From: Paenibacillus polymyxa | GTDB lineage: Bacteria; Bacillota; Bacilli; Paenibacillales; Paenibacillaceae | NCBI RefSeq assembly: GCF_015710975.1 | Contig: NZ_CP049783.1 | Coordinates: forward strand, 5,652,001 to 5,716,000 | Direction of reading: 5' to 3' | DNA: 64,000 nucleotides | Part shown: in pieces, positions 35,463-44,720 of the stretch | How the letters are laid out: each line of letters starts with the position of its first letter | Position numbering within the stretch: the stretch's first letter is position 1 | Made by a program: the position numbers and the translations under genes | The notes under the pieces: model-generated | Seen by the model: only the letters and a program-made list of their open reading frames with translations | The model's database searches: none | Told to the model about the DNA's origin: nothing

Positions 35463-35855
35463 TTATATAGTCATCTTATAGTCTCTACAAGCGATTTCTA
35501 ATATATCGTCATAGGTTTTCAACAGAAAGTGTCTTAGATTTTTCCCCCGTGCACTAGCTATTGTCGCTAATATTGGCGTATCTGTAAGCTCGTCAAAACT
35601 GCTACCTTGCGCATACTTCTGCTCAGACATGTCTAGAGCCACATCCAGTTCAATCATATTAAAGTAATAGACTCCTGTAAATATGAGCTCATAGGGTACA
35701 AAATCGTCTACTGCTTCCGGCGCTAAACTCCCATTAATCTCTCCCTTCAAAACCAGCTCTTTTTTTACATAATTCATATGAACCTGATCCAAATAGACCG
35801 CATCCCGTCCATGCAATTCACCAAGCGGTGTTTGAATAGCTTTTATGTGTGGCAT
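35463..35855 (-). CDS. Uncharacterised protein downstream of TetR
   Basis: 130 residues, soluble, acidic. I do not recognise the family. It starts MPHIKAIQTPLGELHGRDAVY and contains DFVPYELIFTGVYYFNMIEL; the C-terminus is KTYDDILEIACRDYKM. GACAGGAGAACACTTGG before the ATG at 35855 fixes the start, since in-frame codons upstream run into the end of the TetR gene. It is separated by 22 bp from tetR and probably cotranscribed, so it may share the TetR response. Confidence 0.65.
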   Translation of the reverse strand: MPHIKAIQTPLGELHGRDAVYLDQVHMNYVKKELVLKGEINGSLAPEAVDDFVPYELIFTGVYYFNMIELDVALDMSEQKYAQGSSFDELTDTPILATIASARGKNLRHFLLKTYDDILEIACRDYKMTI

Positions 35856-35877
35856 CCAAGTGTTCTCCTGTCCTAAG

Positions 35878-36465
35878 TTATTTTCCATCCAGCAACATAA
35901 GTGCGGTCGTAATCGCATGATCCACAAAAGAACGCTCTGGGCGTGACTTCATCATTACAGTTATCCCGATTAACAAAGAGACTAAAGTATGTGCCAAAGC
36001 TCGTGCATCCATAGTCACCTCAAGCTCCCCAGATTGAATACCACGTTCGAGGGTCGCCTGAAAGACAGCAGAAAGATACATCTGATGTTCTCTAGTTAAA
36101 ATTTCAAACCTCTCATCATGAGGGGCTAACTCTACCATTGTATTGATGCAAAAACATCCCTTGTTAGACTCCTTCTCGTACTCTTCCGCCACCACTCCCC
36201 CAAAAAAATTGTAAAATGCTTCTTTTACAGATGAACTATTTTGCAGTTTAGCCCTTACACAAGCTGCATGAGATTGCGTATATTTACGCAGCGCAGCTTC
36301 GAATAATTGCTTTTTATCCCCAAAGGCAGCATATATGCTGGGGCGTTGTATTCCCATACGGGAGGTCAAATCACTTAAAGACGTGGCCTCGAATCCCTTT
36401 TCCCAAAAAACTTGCATCGCTGCATCCAACGCTTGATCTTCATCAAATTCTCGTGGTCGAACCAT
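35878..36465 (-). CDS. TetR/AcrR family transcriptional regulator
   Basis: 195 residues. The N-terminal HTH covers DQALDAAMQVFWEKGFEATS and LTSRMGIQRPSIYAAFGDKK; the C-terminal TetR_C domain has KGCFCINTMVELAPHDERFE. It most likely represses the divergent MFS gene and itself, because an identical 11-bp element occurs in both promoters. The Cys pair in GCFCIN might sense an electrophile (speculative). Its own promoter is TTGACA-17-TACAAT at 36532-36504. Confidence 0.9.
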   Translation of the reverse strand: MVRPREFDEDQALDAAMQVFWEKGFEATSLSDLTSRMGIQRPSIYAAFGDKKQLFEAALRKYTQSHAACVRAKLQNSSSVKEAFYNFFGGVVAEEYEKESNKGCFCINTMVELAPHDERFEILTREHQMYLSAVFQATLERGIQSGELEVTMDARALAHTLVSLLIGITVMMKSRPERSFVDHAITTALMLLDGK

Positions 36466-36490
36466 ATTTAACCCCTTCTTTTTGTATCGT

Positions 36491-36532
36491 TCAGTATATT
36501 AAGATTGTATGATCTTCAGAAGCGGCTGTCAA
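36491..36532 (-). promoter_or_regulatory. tetR promoter with half operator
   Basis: TTGACA (36532-36527), 17 bp, TACAAT (36509-36504), both perfect or near-perfect. TCAGTATATTA (36491-36501) at the predicted start site copies one half of the operator at 36604-36622, which suggests autorepression. Confidence 0.7.
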
Positions 36533-36551
36533 ATATGTACGGGTTAAACCC

Positions 36552-36632
36552 TTGACAATTCTTATTGACGAGAGTTATATTGACCTAAAATTATTACATA
36601 CCGATCAGTATATTATACTGATTGATATGTAA
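36552..36632 (+). promoter_or_regulatory. MFS promoter and long TetR-type inverted repeat
   Basis: TTGACA (36552-36557), 18 bp, TATATT (36576-36581). Downstream at 36604-36622 is the perfect palindrome ATCAGTATA-T-TATACTGAT, extended by TTACATA/TATGTAA arms to a 39-bp inverted repeat (36594-36632), just after the expected start site. Confidence 0.75.
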
Positions 36633-36660
36633 ATCACAGAAAGCGACGTGGAATGTGAAA

Positions 36661-37896
36661 ATGAAAACGTCAGAAGAAAAAGCGATACTACTCCCCCATC
36701 AAACGGTAGCCAGCACTGCCGAAATAGCTCCCGTTCCGGTCCTGTCCCGGTCTGTGGCGCTCTTGTTTGCCATAGCCTGCGGGCTGGCTGTCGCTAACAT
36801 TTACTATGCACAGCCATTACTGGATGCGCTGGCGCACGAGTTTGGCATTACACACTCATCGGTCGGTATCGTTATTACCGTCACGCAAATTTGTTATGCG
36901 TTAGGACTGCTGCTACTCGTCCCGCTTGGCGATCTCTTGAACAGGCGGCGCTTGATTACAGGACAGATGCTGCTATCTGTGCTGGCATTAATCCTTGTTA
37001 GCTTTGCCCCTACCCGTACAATACTGCTTATGGGCATGGCAATGGTTGGGCTGCTGGCTGTAGTGACTCAAACACTCGTGGCATTCGCCTCGACCTTGGC
37101 TCATCCGACTGAACGCGGGCAGGTCGTAGGACTGGTAACCAGCGGAGTCGTTATCGGCATTTTACTCGCACGAACCATTGCTGGTGTATTAACTGATCTG
37201 GCAGGCTGGCGTTCAGTTTACCTTATTTCTGCTATACTTACGCTGTTTATGGCTGTGGCTCTATTGCGAGTACTCCCAAAGAACGAACCCACAAGCGCTA
37301 CACTTTCCTATGGGCAGTTGCTTCGCTCGGTTATCGCACTGTTCGTCCAAGAACGAATTCTGCGTATTCGTGCTGTCCTTGCGCTGCTTATTTTCACAGC
37401 GTTCAGCATATTGTGGACTTCGCTTGTATTACCTCTTAGTGCTCCCCCATTGTCTCTTTCACACACTGCAATTGGGGCCTTCGGCCTGGCTGGAGTCGCC
37501 GGAGCATTAGCAGCAGCCCAAGCAGGGCGACTTGCTGATCAAGGCTTGGGACAACGAACGACAGGTATCGCACTAGTTGTATTACTGCTGTCCTGGCTAC
37601 CTATACGCTACACCGAGCATTCTCTATTCGCTTTAACTCTTGGTGTCATTCTTTTGGATTTGGCCGTACAGGCTGTACATGTCACTAACCAGAGCTTGAT
37701 TTTCAACGTTCGCCCTGAAGCACGGAGCCGACTTACCGCAGGCTACATGATCTTTTATTCCATCGGTAGCGCCACTGGAGCCATTACCTCCACTCACATG
37801 TATACCTATGCTGGGTGGAACGGAGTTTGCCTATTGGGGGCGGGTGTCAGTGCTCTGGCTCTCATTTTTTGGGCGATGACTCGACGTTCAACTTGA
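36661..37896 (+). CDS. MFS transporter (YnfM/AraJ-like), TetR-linked
   Basis: 411 residues, about twelve helices. ANIYYAQPLLDALAHEFG and PLGDLLNRRRLITGQM (motif A region) are typical of the inner-membrane exporters near YnfM and NepI. A proton-driven export role is likely; the substrate is unknown. The start is uncertain: the ATG at 36661 follows a weak GTGGAATG, and GTG 36655 or TTG 36622 are alternatives, the latter lying inside the operator. Divergent from tetR, the usual arrangement for a ligand-induced pump. Confidence 0.85.
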   Translation: MKTSEEKAILLPHQTVASTAEIAPVPVLSRSVALLFAIACGLAVANIYYAQPLLDALAHEFGITHSSVGIVITVTQICYALGLLLLVPLGDLLNRRRLITGQMLLSVLALILVSFAPTRTILLMGMAMVGLLAVVTQTLVAFASTLAHPTERGQVVGLVTSGVVIGILLARTIAGVLTDLAGWRSVYLISAILTLFMAVALLRVLPKNEPTSATLSYGQLLRSVIALFVQERILRIRAVLALLIFTAFSILWTSLVLPLSAPPLSLSHTAIGAFGLAGVAGALAAAQAGRLADQGLGQRTTGIALVVLLLSWLPIRYTEHSLFALTLGVILLDLAVQAVHVTNQSLIFNVRPEARSRLTAGYMIFYSIGSATGAITSTHMYTYAGWNGVCLLGAGVSALALIFWAMTRRST

Positions 37897-37921
37897 TGGT
37901 AAATCCATATGGATTGAACAA

Positions 37922-37964
37922 ACAAAAACCGCCCGGGCCTCAACAACGGCCTAGACGGTTCTCT
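37922..37964 (+). terminator. Terminator shared by convergent MFS and zinc-ribbon genes
   Basis: AACCG-CC-GGCC (37925-37936 region) pairs with GGCC-TA-G-CGGTT up to 37958; CTCTTCT follows on the plus strand and a T-run on the minus strand. Confidence 0.65.
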
Positions 37965-37981
37965 TCTATCACTGTAAATCA

Positions 37982-38722
37982 TCACTTGATTGCAATATAA
38001 ATCAAAACAGGTTCATCTGGATTGCCATACACTTCAAAATCACCTGTGTAGGTCCGCTCCCCTTGTCCCGTGGCGGCCCATGCCCAAATTGTCTGCCATA
38101 CACGGAAGACAGAAGAAGGTTCATGGGTTGCCTGAAAAATAGCGTAGCGTGCAGCCGGAATCACAAGTTCTTCAAGATCGTCAGGAGCTTGGAAATCCTC
38201 AGCCGCTTCCTTTCCGATAAAAAATGTATACTCGCCCAAAGCTCCATTTTCATAGTCAGTATAGCAACCATAGACGGAAGCAAGTCCTTGAGGACCTCTG
38301 ATCCGGCCTGCCACATCCTCACCTACAAAACGTTCCCACATGTTTGGAATGATCCCGTGGGACGTTTGTTCCTTCTGATTATTTGTACGTGCTTTTAGTC
38401 CAATTAAATGGATTTCACCTCGGTACTCCTCCCGAATGGGGCCATCAAATTGAAGCTCTGTATCCTCCACAGACCGCCATCTTTTCAAATTTGGTAGGTA
38501 ATTACGCAGCATCGAAGTCGCTTCTTCTGCCTGCATTCCCTCTTCTACCAGGATCGGCACACACTGCTGGATCATTCCCTCCATTGTCAAGTCAGGCTGT
38601 ACAAATGCACCTTCCTTGTAACAATACTTGCAATACTCATCTGTATTATGATGTTGTGCATCCGTCCCATATTGACCCTCATGCTCCAGTGGCATCCCGC
38701 AACTTTGACAAGCTTTATCCAT
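37982..38722 (-). CDS. Zinc-ribbon plus GyrI-like/AraC effector-binding domain protein
   Basis: 246 residues. The N-terminal ~45 residues hold CQSCGMPL and CKYCYKEGAF, a putative zinc ribbon of the PF12674 type. The C-terminal ~140 residues (MWERFVGEDVAGRIRG to DFEVYGNPDEPVLIYIAIK) look like an effector-binding GyrI/AraC domain. No DNA-binding helix is visible, so it is a small-molecule binding protein rather than a regulator. AAAGGGGATTTACGAG precedes the ATG at 38722; the upstream 22 codons are unsupported. Confidence 0.82.
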   Translation of the reverse strand: MDKACQSCGMPLEHEGQYGTDAQHHNTDEYCKYCYKEGAFVQPDLTMEGMIQQCVPILVEEGMQAEEATSMLRNYLPNLKRWRSVEDTELQFDGPIREEYRGEIHLIGLKARTNNQKEQTSHGIIPNMWERFVGEDVAGRIRGPQGLASVYGCYTDYENGALGEYTFFIGKEAAEDFQAPDDLEELVIPAARYAIFQATHEPSSVFRVWQTIWAWAATGQGERTYTGDFEVYGNPDEPVLIYIAIK

Positions 38723-38828
38723 CTCGTAAATCCCCTTTCGCCAATTCGTATCTGGTATGCCACCAGTATAACGAAACAAACCTGACAACTATGGGTCAGG
38801 TTCGTTTTACTTTAGTCTAATAATTATT

Positions 38829-39782
38829 TTATAATTTCTGTTCTTCTTCATAATTAGACGCAATACGCAACGCCATCTTATAAATCTTATCTCGCAAATG
38901 GGCTGGTTCTTTGACAATCACATCCGGTCCGAGGCTTAAAATAAATCCGTACACCCACGCATCCTCAGGAAACGGGACTGAAACCGTGTAAATCCCTTCC
39001 TCCTGCTCGTTCAATGCTTCCACACCAAACCAATCCTCCGCCAGATGTCTTGAGGTGCGGTTAAATTGTAGCGTAAATGGTTGTACAGCGCTGGATGCCG
39101 TCATCCGCCCTTCATTCCACGGCAGCACTTCATTAGAAAGATCCCTGCGAGTGAAAGCCGTCTCTGTAACCACAGGCTCATTCATACGGGAAAGCTTGAA
39201 CAACCGAAACTGCCCCCTGTCGGGACAATACGCATACACAAACCATTGTTGCCCTTTCAGCACAAGCGTATGCGGTTCCACATCCCGTTCTGTTCGGGCT
39301 CCTTCCGCATTTCGATAGGTAAAAGCAACCGTACGGGCTTGACTCATTGCCTCTTTTATCTTGATTAATTTAGCTTCCTGGACAGACTGATTTCCCCATC
39401 CCGAATGATCGACGATAAACTGTGTGGTACGGACACTAAATTGCTCTTTTTCAGACTCTGGTATAATACTTTCAAATTTATGAAGTAACCGGGATACGTT
39501 GGGACCGCCCAACGACGAGGACAAACTCTGCAAGCCCATCACAATGTCCTTGATATCATGATCCGTCAGCATACTTCGATCCAGGCGATATCCTTCCATC
39601 AGGCCGATTCCTCCACCTGCTCCCTGAAAAGTTACTACTGGGATACCAGCCAGACTAATCGCTTCAATATCTCTATAAATCGTCCGAATCGAAACCTCAT
39701 ACAAATCAGCGAGTTCCTTTGCTTGTATTCTATTTCTTTTCAGCAGCAAAATGACGATAGAAAGCAATCGATCAATTTTCAT
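38829..39782 (-). CDS. HTH and WYL domain transcriptional regulator (YafY type)
   Basis: 317 residues. The N-terminal helix-turn-helix is in LLKRNRIQAKELADLYEVSI (about 15-35). A WYL domain follows (VEPHTLVLKGQQWFVYAYCP), here with WFV instead of WYL. The C-terminus carries a WCX-like extension. Such proteins sense DNA fragments or other ligands. AAAGG lies 10 bases before the ATG at 39782; a TTG three codons upstream is possible. It is the first of several unrelated leftward single genes; its target cannot be named. Confidence 0.88.
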   Translation of the reverse strand: MKIDRLLSIVILLLKRNRIQAKELADLYEVSIRTIYRDIEAISLAGIPVVTFQGAGGGIGLMEGYRLDRSMLTDHDIKDIVMGLQSLSSSLGGPNVSRLLHKFESIIPESEKEQFSVRTTQFIVDHSGWGNQSVQEAKLIKIKEAMSQARTVAFTYRNAEGARTERDVEPHTLVLKGQQWFVYAYCPDRGQFRLFKLSRMNEPVVTETAFTRRDLSNEVLPWNEGRMTASSAVQPFTLQFNRTSRHLAEDWFGVEALNEQEEGIYTVSVPFPEDAWVYGFILSLGPDVIVKEPAHLRDKIYKMALRIASNYEEEQKL

Positions 39783-39803
39783 GTTTTTCAAAACCTTTCA
39801 CCC

Positions 39804-40310
39804 TTAATAAAAATAAACCATGAGTTCCTCATCATATCCCTGACCTTGATATTCCAAAGCGTTCTTTTCAATACCATAGGTTTTAAACTCCAATTTCCTA
39901 TAAAGCTCGACAGCTGCTTGATTGGCAGCCACCACACTTAGATTGATTTGTTTTAATCCTTCCACTTTTCTACCTCGACTGATAACTTCCAATAAAAGTT
40001 TCTTAGCGATCCCCTGGCCTCGGTAAATCGGTGGTACATACACTCCCCAAATCGTTCCTTTATGCCGTGTCTTAATTTTGTGTTCTCTTCTAAACCCGGT
40101 CATGCCAGCCAGCTGATGATCCTTTGTAAATGCACCAAGTATGTAATGATCTCTCTTATTTTGTATTTGCTTCACTATATCAAATAACGAAACTTGTACA
40201 GCTTCCTCATAAGAGGTTCCAAAAGCTTCGGGATTCATTTTTAGGGCTTCCAGTCTTAAATTCCAATACGCTTCAGCGTCTGCTAGCTCTATGTTCCTGA
40301 TGATAATCAT
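39804..40310 (-). CDS. GNAT family N-acetyltransferase
   Basis: 168 residues. IWGVYVPPIYRGQGIAKKLL holds the acetyl-CoA pyrophosphate loop (RGQGIA), and INLSVVAANQAAVELYRKLEF is motif B. The acceptor amine is unknown. TTGGAGGGATGAAGCC precedes the ATG at 40310, so ten upstream in-frame codons are not used. It ends 21 bp before the WYL gene begins on the same strand, so the two may be cotranscribed. Confidence 0.88.
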   Translation of the reverse strand: MIIIRNIELADAEAYWNLRLEALKMNPEAFGTSYEEAVQVSLFDIVKQIQNKRDHYILGAFTKDHQLAGMTGFRREHKIKTRHKGTIWGVYVPPIYRGQGIAKKLLLEVISRGRKVEGLKQINLSVVAANQAAVELYRKLEFKTYGIEKNALEYQGQGYDEELMVYFY

Positions 40311-40384
40311 GGCTTCATCCCTCCAAATGTTTTCCTCCATCTTACTCTATCTCTTATTTAAATTGAATCTATCATGCCTAGATT

Positions 40385-40431
40385 AAAATAACCTCAGATG
40401 CTAGATCCAGTCGGATAGAGCACCTGAGGTT
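40385..40431 (-). terminator. Terminator after fabF
   Basis: AACCTCAG (40390-40397) pairs with CTGAGGTT (40424-40431); the minus strand continues ATTTTAATC. Moderate T content but good position. Confidence 0.65.
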
Positions 40432-40447
40432 CAAAACTCATTACGTA

Positions 40448-41686
40448 TTATGACTCATAGCGTTTCAGCACAATGACCGCATTATGACCCCCAAAGCCGA
40501 AAGAATTAGATAACCCAATATTTAGTGGAGCCTTGCGTGCTTCGTTAGGTACATAATCCAGATCGCAATCAGGGTCGGGATTATCCAGATGCATCGTTGG
40601 CGGAATGATACCTTCCCGAAGACTTTGAACAAGCGCAATTGCTTCGATACCGCCTGCGGCTCCTAGCATATGACCAAGCATGGACTTATTCGCGGTAACC
40701 GGAATCTGATAAGCATATTCACCAAATAGCTTGTGGATCGCCAAAGTCTCAGCAATATCCCCTACAGCCGTACTCGTTGCATGGGCACTGATCACATCCA
40801 CTTCTTCAGGGGCGATGCGAGCCGAATGAAGGGCCGCTTTCATTGCTAGGTAAGCTCCGGTTCCTTCAGGATGCGGTGCAACCATATGATAGGCATCCGA
40901 ACTCGCTCCATAACCGATGACCTCACCATAGATTTCCGCCCCACGCCGGGTAGCGTGCTCCAGCGACTCCAGTACCAGGATACCCGCTCCTTCACTCATG
41001 ACAAAGCCGTCACGATCCTTGTCGAACGGTCGGCTTGCTGTCGAAGGCTCCTCGTTACGTGTTGACAAGGCAGTTGCATTAGCGAAGCTTGCCAAGGCCA
41101 ATCGGGACACTGCGGCTTCAGCTCCGCCGGCAAAAATGACATCCGCATCTCCTGTACGAATGGTCCGAAACGCCTCTCCAATTGCAGTGTTCCCAATAGA
41201 ACAAGCCGTTACAGGTGAAAGCGTAGGACCCATCGCTCCGAACGCGATACTTATTTGTGCAGCAGCCATATTCGAGATCATCATAGGTACCAGCGTTGGG
41301 CTAACTCTACCCGGACCACGATGTAACAGCACGTCCACATTATCTACCAACGAATCCAAACCGCCGACTCCTGACCCCACATAGACACCTACACGCTCCA
41401 GATCAGTGTGATCCAGTTCCAGACCAGAATCCTTGAGCGCTTGCTCTGCCGCATATAATGCAAACTGAGTAAATCGATCCATTCGTCTGGCATCCTTACG
41501 GCCCCACTGCTTTTCTGCATCAAAATCCTGTACCAGTCCAGCAATTCGTGCTTTTAAATCGGACACATCAAATGAATCTATTTTACGTATACCTGAATTG
41601 CCTTCCAGCAAATTGTTCCACAGCGTGCCTACTTCATTGCCCAATGGCGAAACGACACCCATACCTGTTATCACTACTCTTTGCAT
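40448..41686 (-). CDS. fabF: Beta-ketoacyl-ACP synthase II (FabF)
   Basis: 412 residues. The Cys-His-His triad is complete: TACSIGNTA (Cys 162), AHATSTAVGD (His 302) and KSMLGHMLGAAGG (His 339). The N-terminus RVVITGMGVVSPLG is canonical. It condenses malonyl-ACP with acyl-ACP in fatty acid elongation. It stands alone, without acpP or fabG next to it, so it may be a second copy or a condensing enzyme separate from the main fab cluster. No FapR-type operator is evident upstream. Confidence 0.95.
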   Translation of the reverse strand: MQRVVITGMGVVSPLGNEVGTLWNNLLEGNSGIRKIDSFDVSDLKARIAGLVQDFDAEKQWGRKDARRMDRFTQFALYAAEQALKDSGLELDHTDLERVGVYVGSGVGGLDSLVDNVDVLLHRGPGRVSPTLVPMMISNMAAAQISIAFGAMGPTLSPVTACSIGNTAIGEAFRTIRTGDADVIFAGGAEAAVSRLALASFANATALSTRNEEPSTASRPFDKDRDGFVMSEGAGILVLESLEHATRRGAEIYGEVIGYGASSDAYHMVAPHPEGTGAYLAMKAALHSARIAPEEVDVISAHATSTAVGDIAETLAIHKLFGEYAYQIPVTANKSMLGHMLGAAGGIEAIALVQSLREGIIPPTMHLDNPDPDCDLDYVPNEARKAPLNIGLSNSFGFGGHNAVIVLKRYES

Positions 41687-41751
41687 AAGCTATTCATTCC
41701 TCCTGCTTGATGGCTTACTTATAATCCTCATTTTACCCTCGTCTTATCCTA

Positions 41752-41780
41752 TTACAAGTGTTTGTTTATCCTGGTATAAT
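41752..41780 (+). promoter_or_regulatory. Promoter of the XRE/MmyB regulator gene
   Basis: TTACAA (41752-41757), 17 bp, TATAAT (41775-41780) on the plus strand, about 70 bp before the start codon at 41851. Confidence 0.6.
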
Positions 41781-41850
41781 GAACACTACTATAGTAAGCG
41801 CCTGATTTAATTACTTCAGATACACTCATCGAATGGAGAGAAAATATCTA

Positions 41851-42690
41851 ATGAAAACGGAAGCACGTCTGGAAGCACTATCTATTTTTCTGAAAACAAA
41901 AAGGGCCCGCCTACATCCGCATATGGTTGGTCTTCCTCCAGGGTCACGTCGCAGAACACCAGGTTTACGCAGAGAAGAAGTCGCTCAGCTGGCAGGTGTC
42001 AGTACAACCTGGTATACCTGGCTGGAGCAGGGACGGGATATTAAGGTATCCGCCTCCGTATTGGATGCTATTGCTGCTGCCTTGCAGCTGAACACGGATG
42101 AGCGTAAATATTTGTACGATTTAGCGCTGGAAGCCGGGTCTCATAACCTTCCTACTCCTGAAGAACAAGCGATCATTTCTCCATCTTTGCAAAAGATCGT
42201 ACAAGAGTTGCACTACTGTCCTGCTATTATTTCAGATCGGCGCTGCCATATTGTCGGCTGGAATGAAGCTGCTGCTCATGTTTTTATGGATTTTGCCGAA
42301 CTACCACATGAGCAGCGCAATATGATCGAACTGCTATTTACCAAAAAGGAGTTTAAAAGTCTGGCTGTGAATTGGGAACACTTTGTAAAGGGGTTTCTCG
42401 CTATATTCCGCGCTTATTACGGGCAATACGTGACAGACCCCTGGTATGCTCAATTTATACAAAACATGAGTCAGGCCTACCCAGAGTTTAACGAGCTTTG
42501 GAATCAGAGTGAGGTAAGCTCCGCTCCAGAAGTGCTCATTGAATTTCGTCATGCTAAGTCTGGCAAAATGTTATTTGACCTGACTTCCCTTCAGGTACAA
42601 GGCAGTGTCGATCTCCGTTGCAGCATATACACCCCCAATGCGCAAACTTCTACGGAAAGTAAACTCCAAAAGTTAATGGAAGGCAGCTAA
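41851..42690 (+). CDS. XRE family regulator with MmyB-like ligand-binding domain
   Basis: 279 residues. After an RTPGLRREEVAQLAGVSTTW helix-turn-helix (about 35-55, with YTWLEQGRDIKVS) comes the MmyB-type PAS-like domain (PAIISDRRCHIVGWNEAA and FRAYYGQYVTDPWYAQFI), which can bind a fatty acid or similar ligand. Function unknown. GGAGAG lies 10 bases before the ATG at 41851; the ATG at 41833 is the alternative. It is divergent from fabF, so a fatty-acid link is conceivable, but not shown. Confidence 0.88.
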   Translation: MKTEARLEALSIFLKTKRARLHPHMVGLPPGSRRRTPGLRREEVAQLAGVSTTWYTWLEQGRDIKVSASVLDAIAAALQLNTDERKYLYDLALEAGSHNLPTPEEQAIISPSLQKIVQELHYCPAIISDRRCHIVGWNEAAAHVFMDFAELPHEQRNMIELLFTKKEFKSLAVNWEHFVKGFLAIFRAYYGQYVTDPWYAQFIQNMSQAYPEFNELWNQSEVSSAPEVLIEFRHAKSGKMLFDLTSLQVQGSVDLRCSIYTPNAQTSTESKLQKLMEGS

Positions 42691-42825
42691 AGGATTTTAT
42701 CCCTCCTGTTATGAAGATATCTTTTTCCGTCCATACTACATCTACGATCTGTGCAAAATAGATGTCATATATGTGACAGAGCCAAGAGCTTCAACGGTGC
42801 TACTACTAGGAGGGAGGGAATCATC

Positions 42826-44718
42826 ATGAAAGCCAAACCGACAAGTTCCCAGCACGCACAAAGCCAAGCACCATTGCCTGTTCCGATACAATTTGACCGC
42901 AGCTGGCAGGACGAGCTGGACCAACGCCTGCACAAGGGAGGTCCTTGGGGAGATTGGGATCTGTATCAGCTGGCAATCGAGGCGGAAAAGGCCAAGCTGG
43001 TGCCGAGCTTTGATGAGCTTCAATGTCTTCAGCATTTGCAAGACCTCACTCCACTGCCCCATCAACTCGATACCGCTCGAAAGGTACTGTTTGAGATGTC
43101 TGGACGTGCCATTCTTGCCGATGAGGTCGGTTTAGGCAAAACGATTGAAGCCGGAATGATCCTTAAGGAATATCTGGTTCGTGGGCTGGCTTCTAAAGTG
43201 CTTATTCTTGTACCCGCTTCTCTGGTTCTGCAATGGGTGCGTGAGCTGAATAGCAAATTCGGCATTCCCGCAGTCGCCCAGAAAAAAGCGTATTCCTGGT
43301 CTTCCGAGGTTGTCGTAGCCTCTATGGATACGGCCAAACGGGAGCCACATAGTAACATCCTGCTAGATACCGATTATGACCTGCTCATTATTGACGAGGC
43401 TCATAAGCTGAAGAATAAAAAAACATCCAACTACCAGTTCATTATGAAGTTGCGTAAAAAATATTGTTTGCTCCTGACAGCAACACCTGTACAAAACGAT
43501 CTATCTGAGCTGTTTAATCTGATCACGTTACTCAAGCCCGGTCAATTGGGAAGACAAGGCGATTTTTCAGCCAACTTTGTTGTAGATAAACGTCTGCCCA
43601 AAAATGAAGATCAGCTCAAGGATGAGCTGTCTAAAGTCATGATCCGCAATCGTCGTGGAGAAGGTCCGGTTCAATTCACTAAACGAAATGTTTCCAACAT
43701 TCACTTGGAACTCTCGCCAGAAGAGCAAGCGCTGTACGATGGGGTGACCTCTTTTGTCAAAGAACAATATCAGGCGAATGGCGGAAATTTAAGCAGCATG
43801 CTGTCTCTCGTTACCCTTCAACGGGAGGTGTGCAGTAGCCGGGACGCTGTGTTTGTCACGCTGGTCAATTTGTCCAAAAAGATGGCTCCTGACTCTCCCC
43901 TACGTGATCGTGTTTGGGACTTGGTCGCACACATTAAAGCGATCAAGGCCAATTCCAAAGCAGAAAAAGCACTGGAGCTCATCCGGAAGATGAACGAAAA
44001 AGTGATTATTTTTACAGAATATCGGGCCACACAGGAGTATTTACTAAACTATTTCCGGGATCGCGGACTGTCTGCCGTTCCTTACCGAGGCGGTATGAAC
44101 CGGGGCCGCAAAGATTGGATGATGGATCTGTTCCGTGGTCGCATTCAGGTCATGATTGCTACAGAAGCAGGCGGTGAAGGCATTAATCTGCAATTTTGTC
44201 ACCACATGATTAACTTCGATTTGCCGTGGAATCCCATGCGCGTGGAACAGCGGATTGGACGGGTGCATCGACTTGGACAGAAGCATGACGTAAATATCTT
44301 CAACCTATCCACTACCGGAACGATTGAAGAGCATATCCTGCACCTTCTGCATGAAAAGATTAATATGTTTGAGATGGTCATTGGCGGATTGGACGTTATT
44401 CTGGAAAAGTTTGAGAAAAAAGAATCCATTGAAAAGAGTTTATATAAAATCATGCTTGAGTCCAGTAGTGATGATGAAATTCGTAGAAAAATGCAAAAGT
44501 TGGGCCACTCGCTGGATTCCATCAAACAAGAAATAGCACAAATACGCACAGACCCGTCAGTCTCTCCAAATGTAGCAACCGATAAGTCACCTGGAACAAA
44601 ACAGCTTAAAGGACGGCTAACAGGAGTAAGCTCAAGTGTTACCGAGGATTTGTTAGGCTTAGCAGGTGATGCAGTTCCTCCAACCAAAGCTCGACGCAGT
44701 GTGAAAGGGGGTCGCTAG
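42826..44718 (+). CDS. yqhH: SNF2 family DEAD/DEAH helicase (YqhH type)
   Basis: 630 residues. Walker A is ADEVGLGKTIEAG (Lys about 105), DEAH lies at about 190-193 (IIDEAHKLKNKK), motif III LLTATP, and the C-terminal helicase lobe shows EAGGEGINLQF and QRIGRVHRLGQ. This is the RapA/SNF2 group of DNA translocases that may remodel RNA polymerase or repair DNA. AGGAGGGAGGG precedes the ATG at 42826, settling the start. It ends two bases before yqhG, as in B. subtilis, where the genes are neighbours. Confidence 0.88.
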   Translation: MKAKPTSSQHAQSQAPLPVPIQFDRSWQDELDQRLHKGGPWGDWDLYQLAIEAEKAKLVPSFDELQCLQHLQDLTPLPHQLDTARKVLFEMSGRAILADEVGLGKTIEAGMILKEYLVRGLASKVLILVPASLVLQWVRELNSKFGIPAVAQKKAYSWSSEVVVASMDTAKREPHSNILLDTDYDLLIIDEAHKLKNKKTSNYQFIMKLRKKYCLLLTATPVQNDLSELFNLITLLKPGQLGRQGDFSANFVVDKRLPKNEDQLKDELSKVMIRNRRGEGPVQFTKRNVSNIHLELSPEEQALYDGVTSFVKEQYQANGGNLSSMLSLVTLQREVCSSRDAVFVTLVNLSKKMAPDSPLRDRVWDLVAHIKAIKANSKAEKALELIRKMNEKVIIFTEYRATQEYLLNYFRDRGLSAVPYRGGMNRGRKDWMMDLFRGRIQVMIATEAGGEGINLQFCHHMINFDLPWNPMRVEQRIGRVHRLGQKHDVNIFNLSTTGTIEEHILHLLHEKINMFEMVIGGLDVILEKFEKKESIEKSLYKIMLESSSDDEIRRKMQKLGHSLDSIKQEIAQIRTDPSVSPNVATDKSPGTKQLKGRLTGVSSSVTEDLLGLAGDAVPPTKARRSVKGGR

Positions 44719-44720
44719 CC

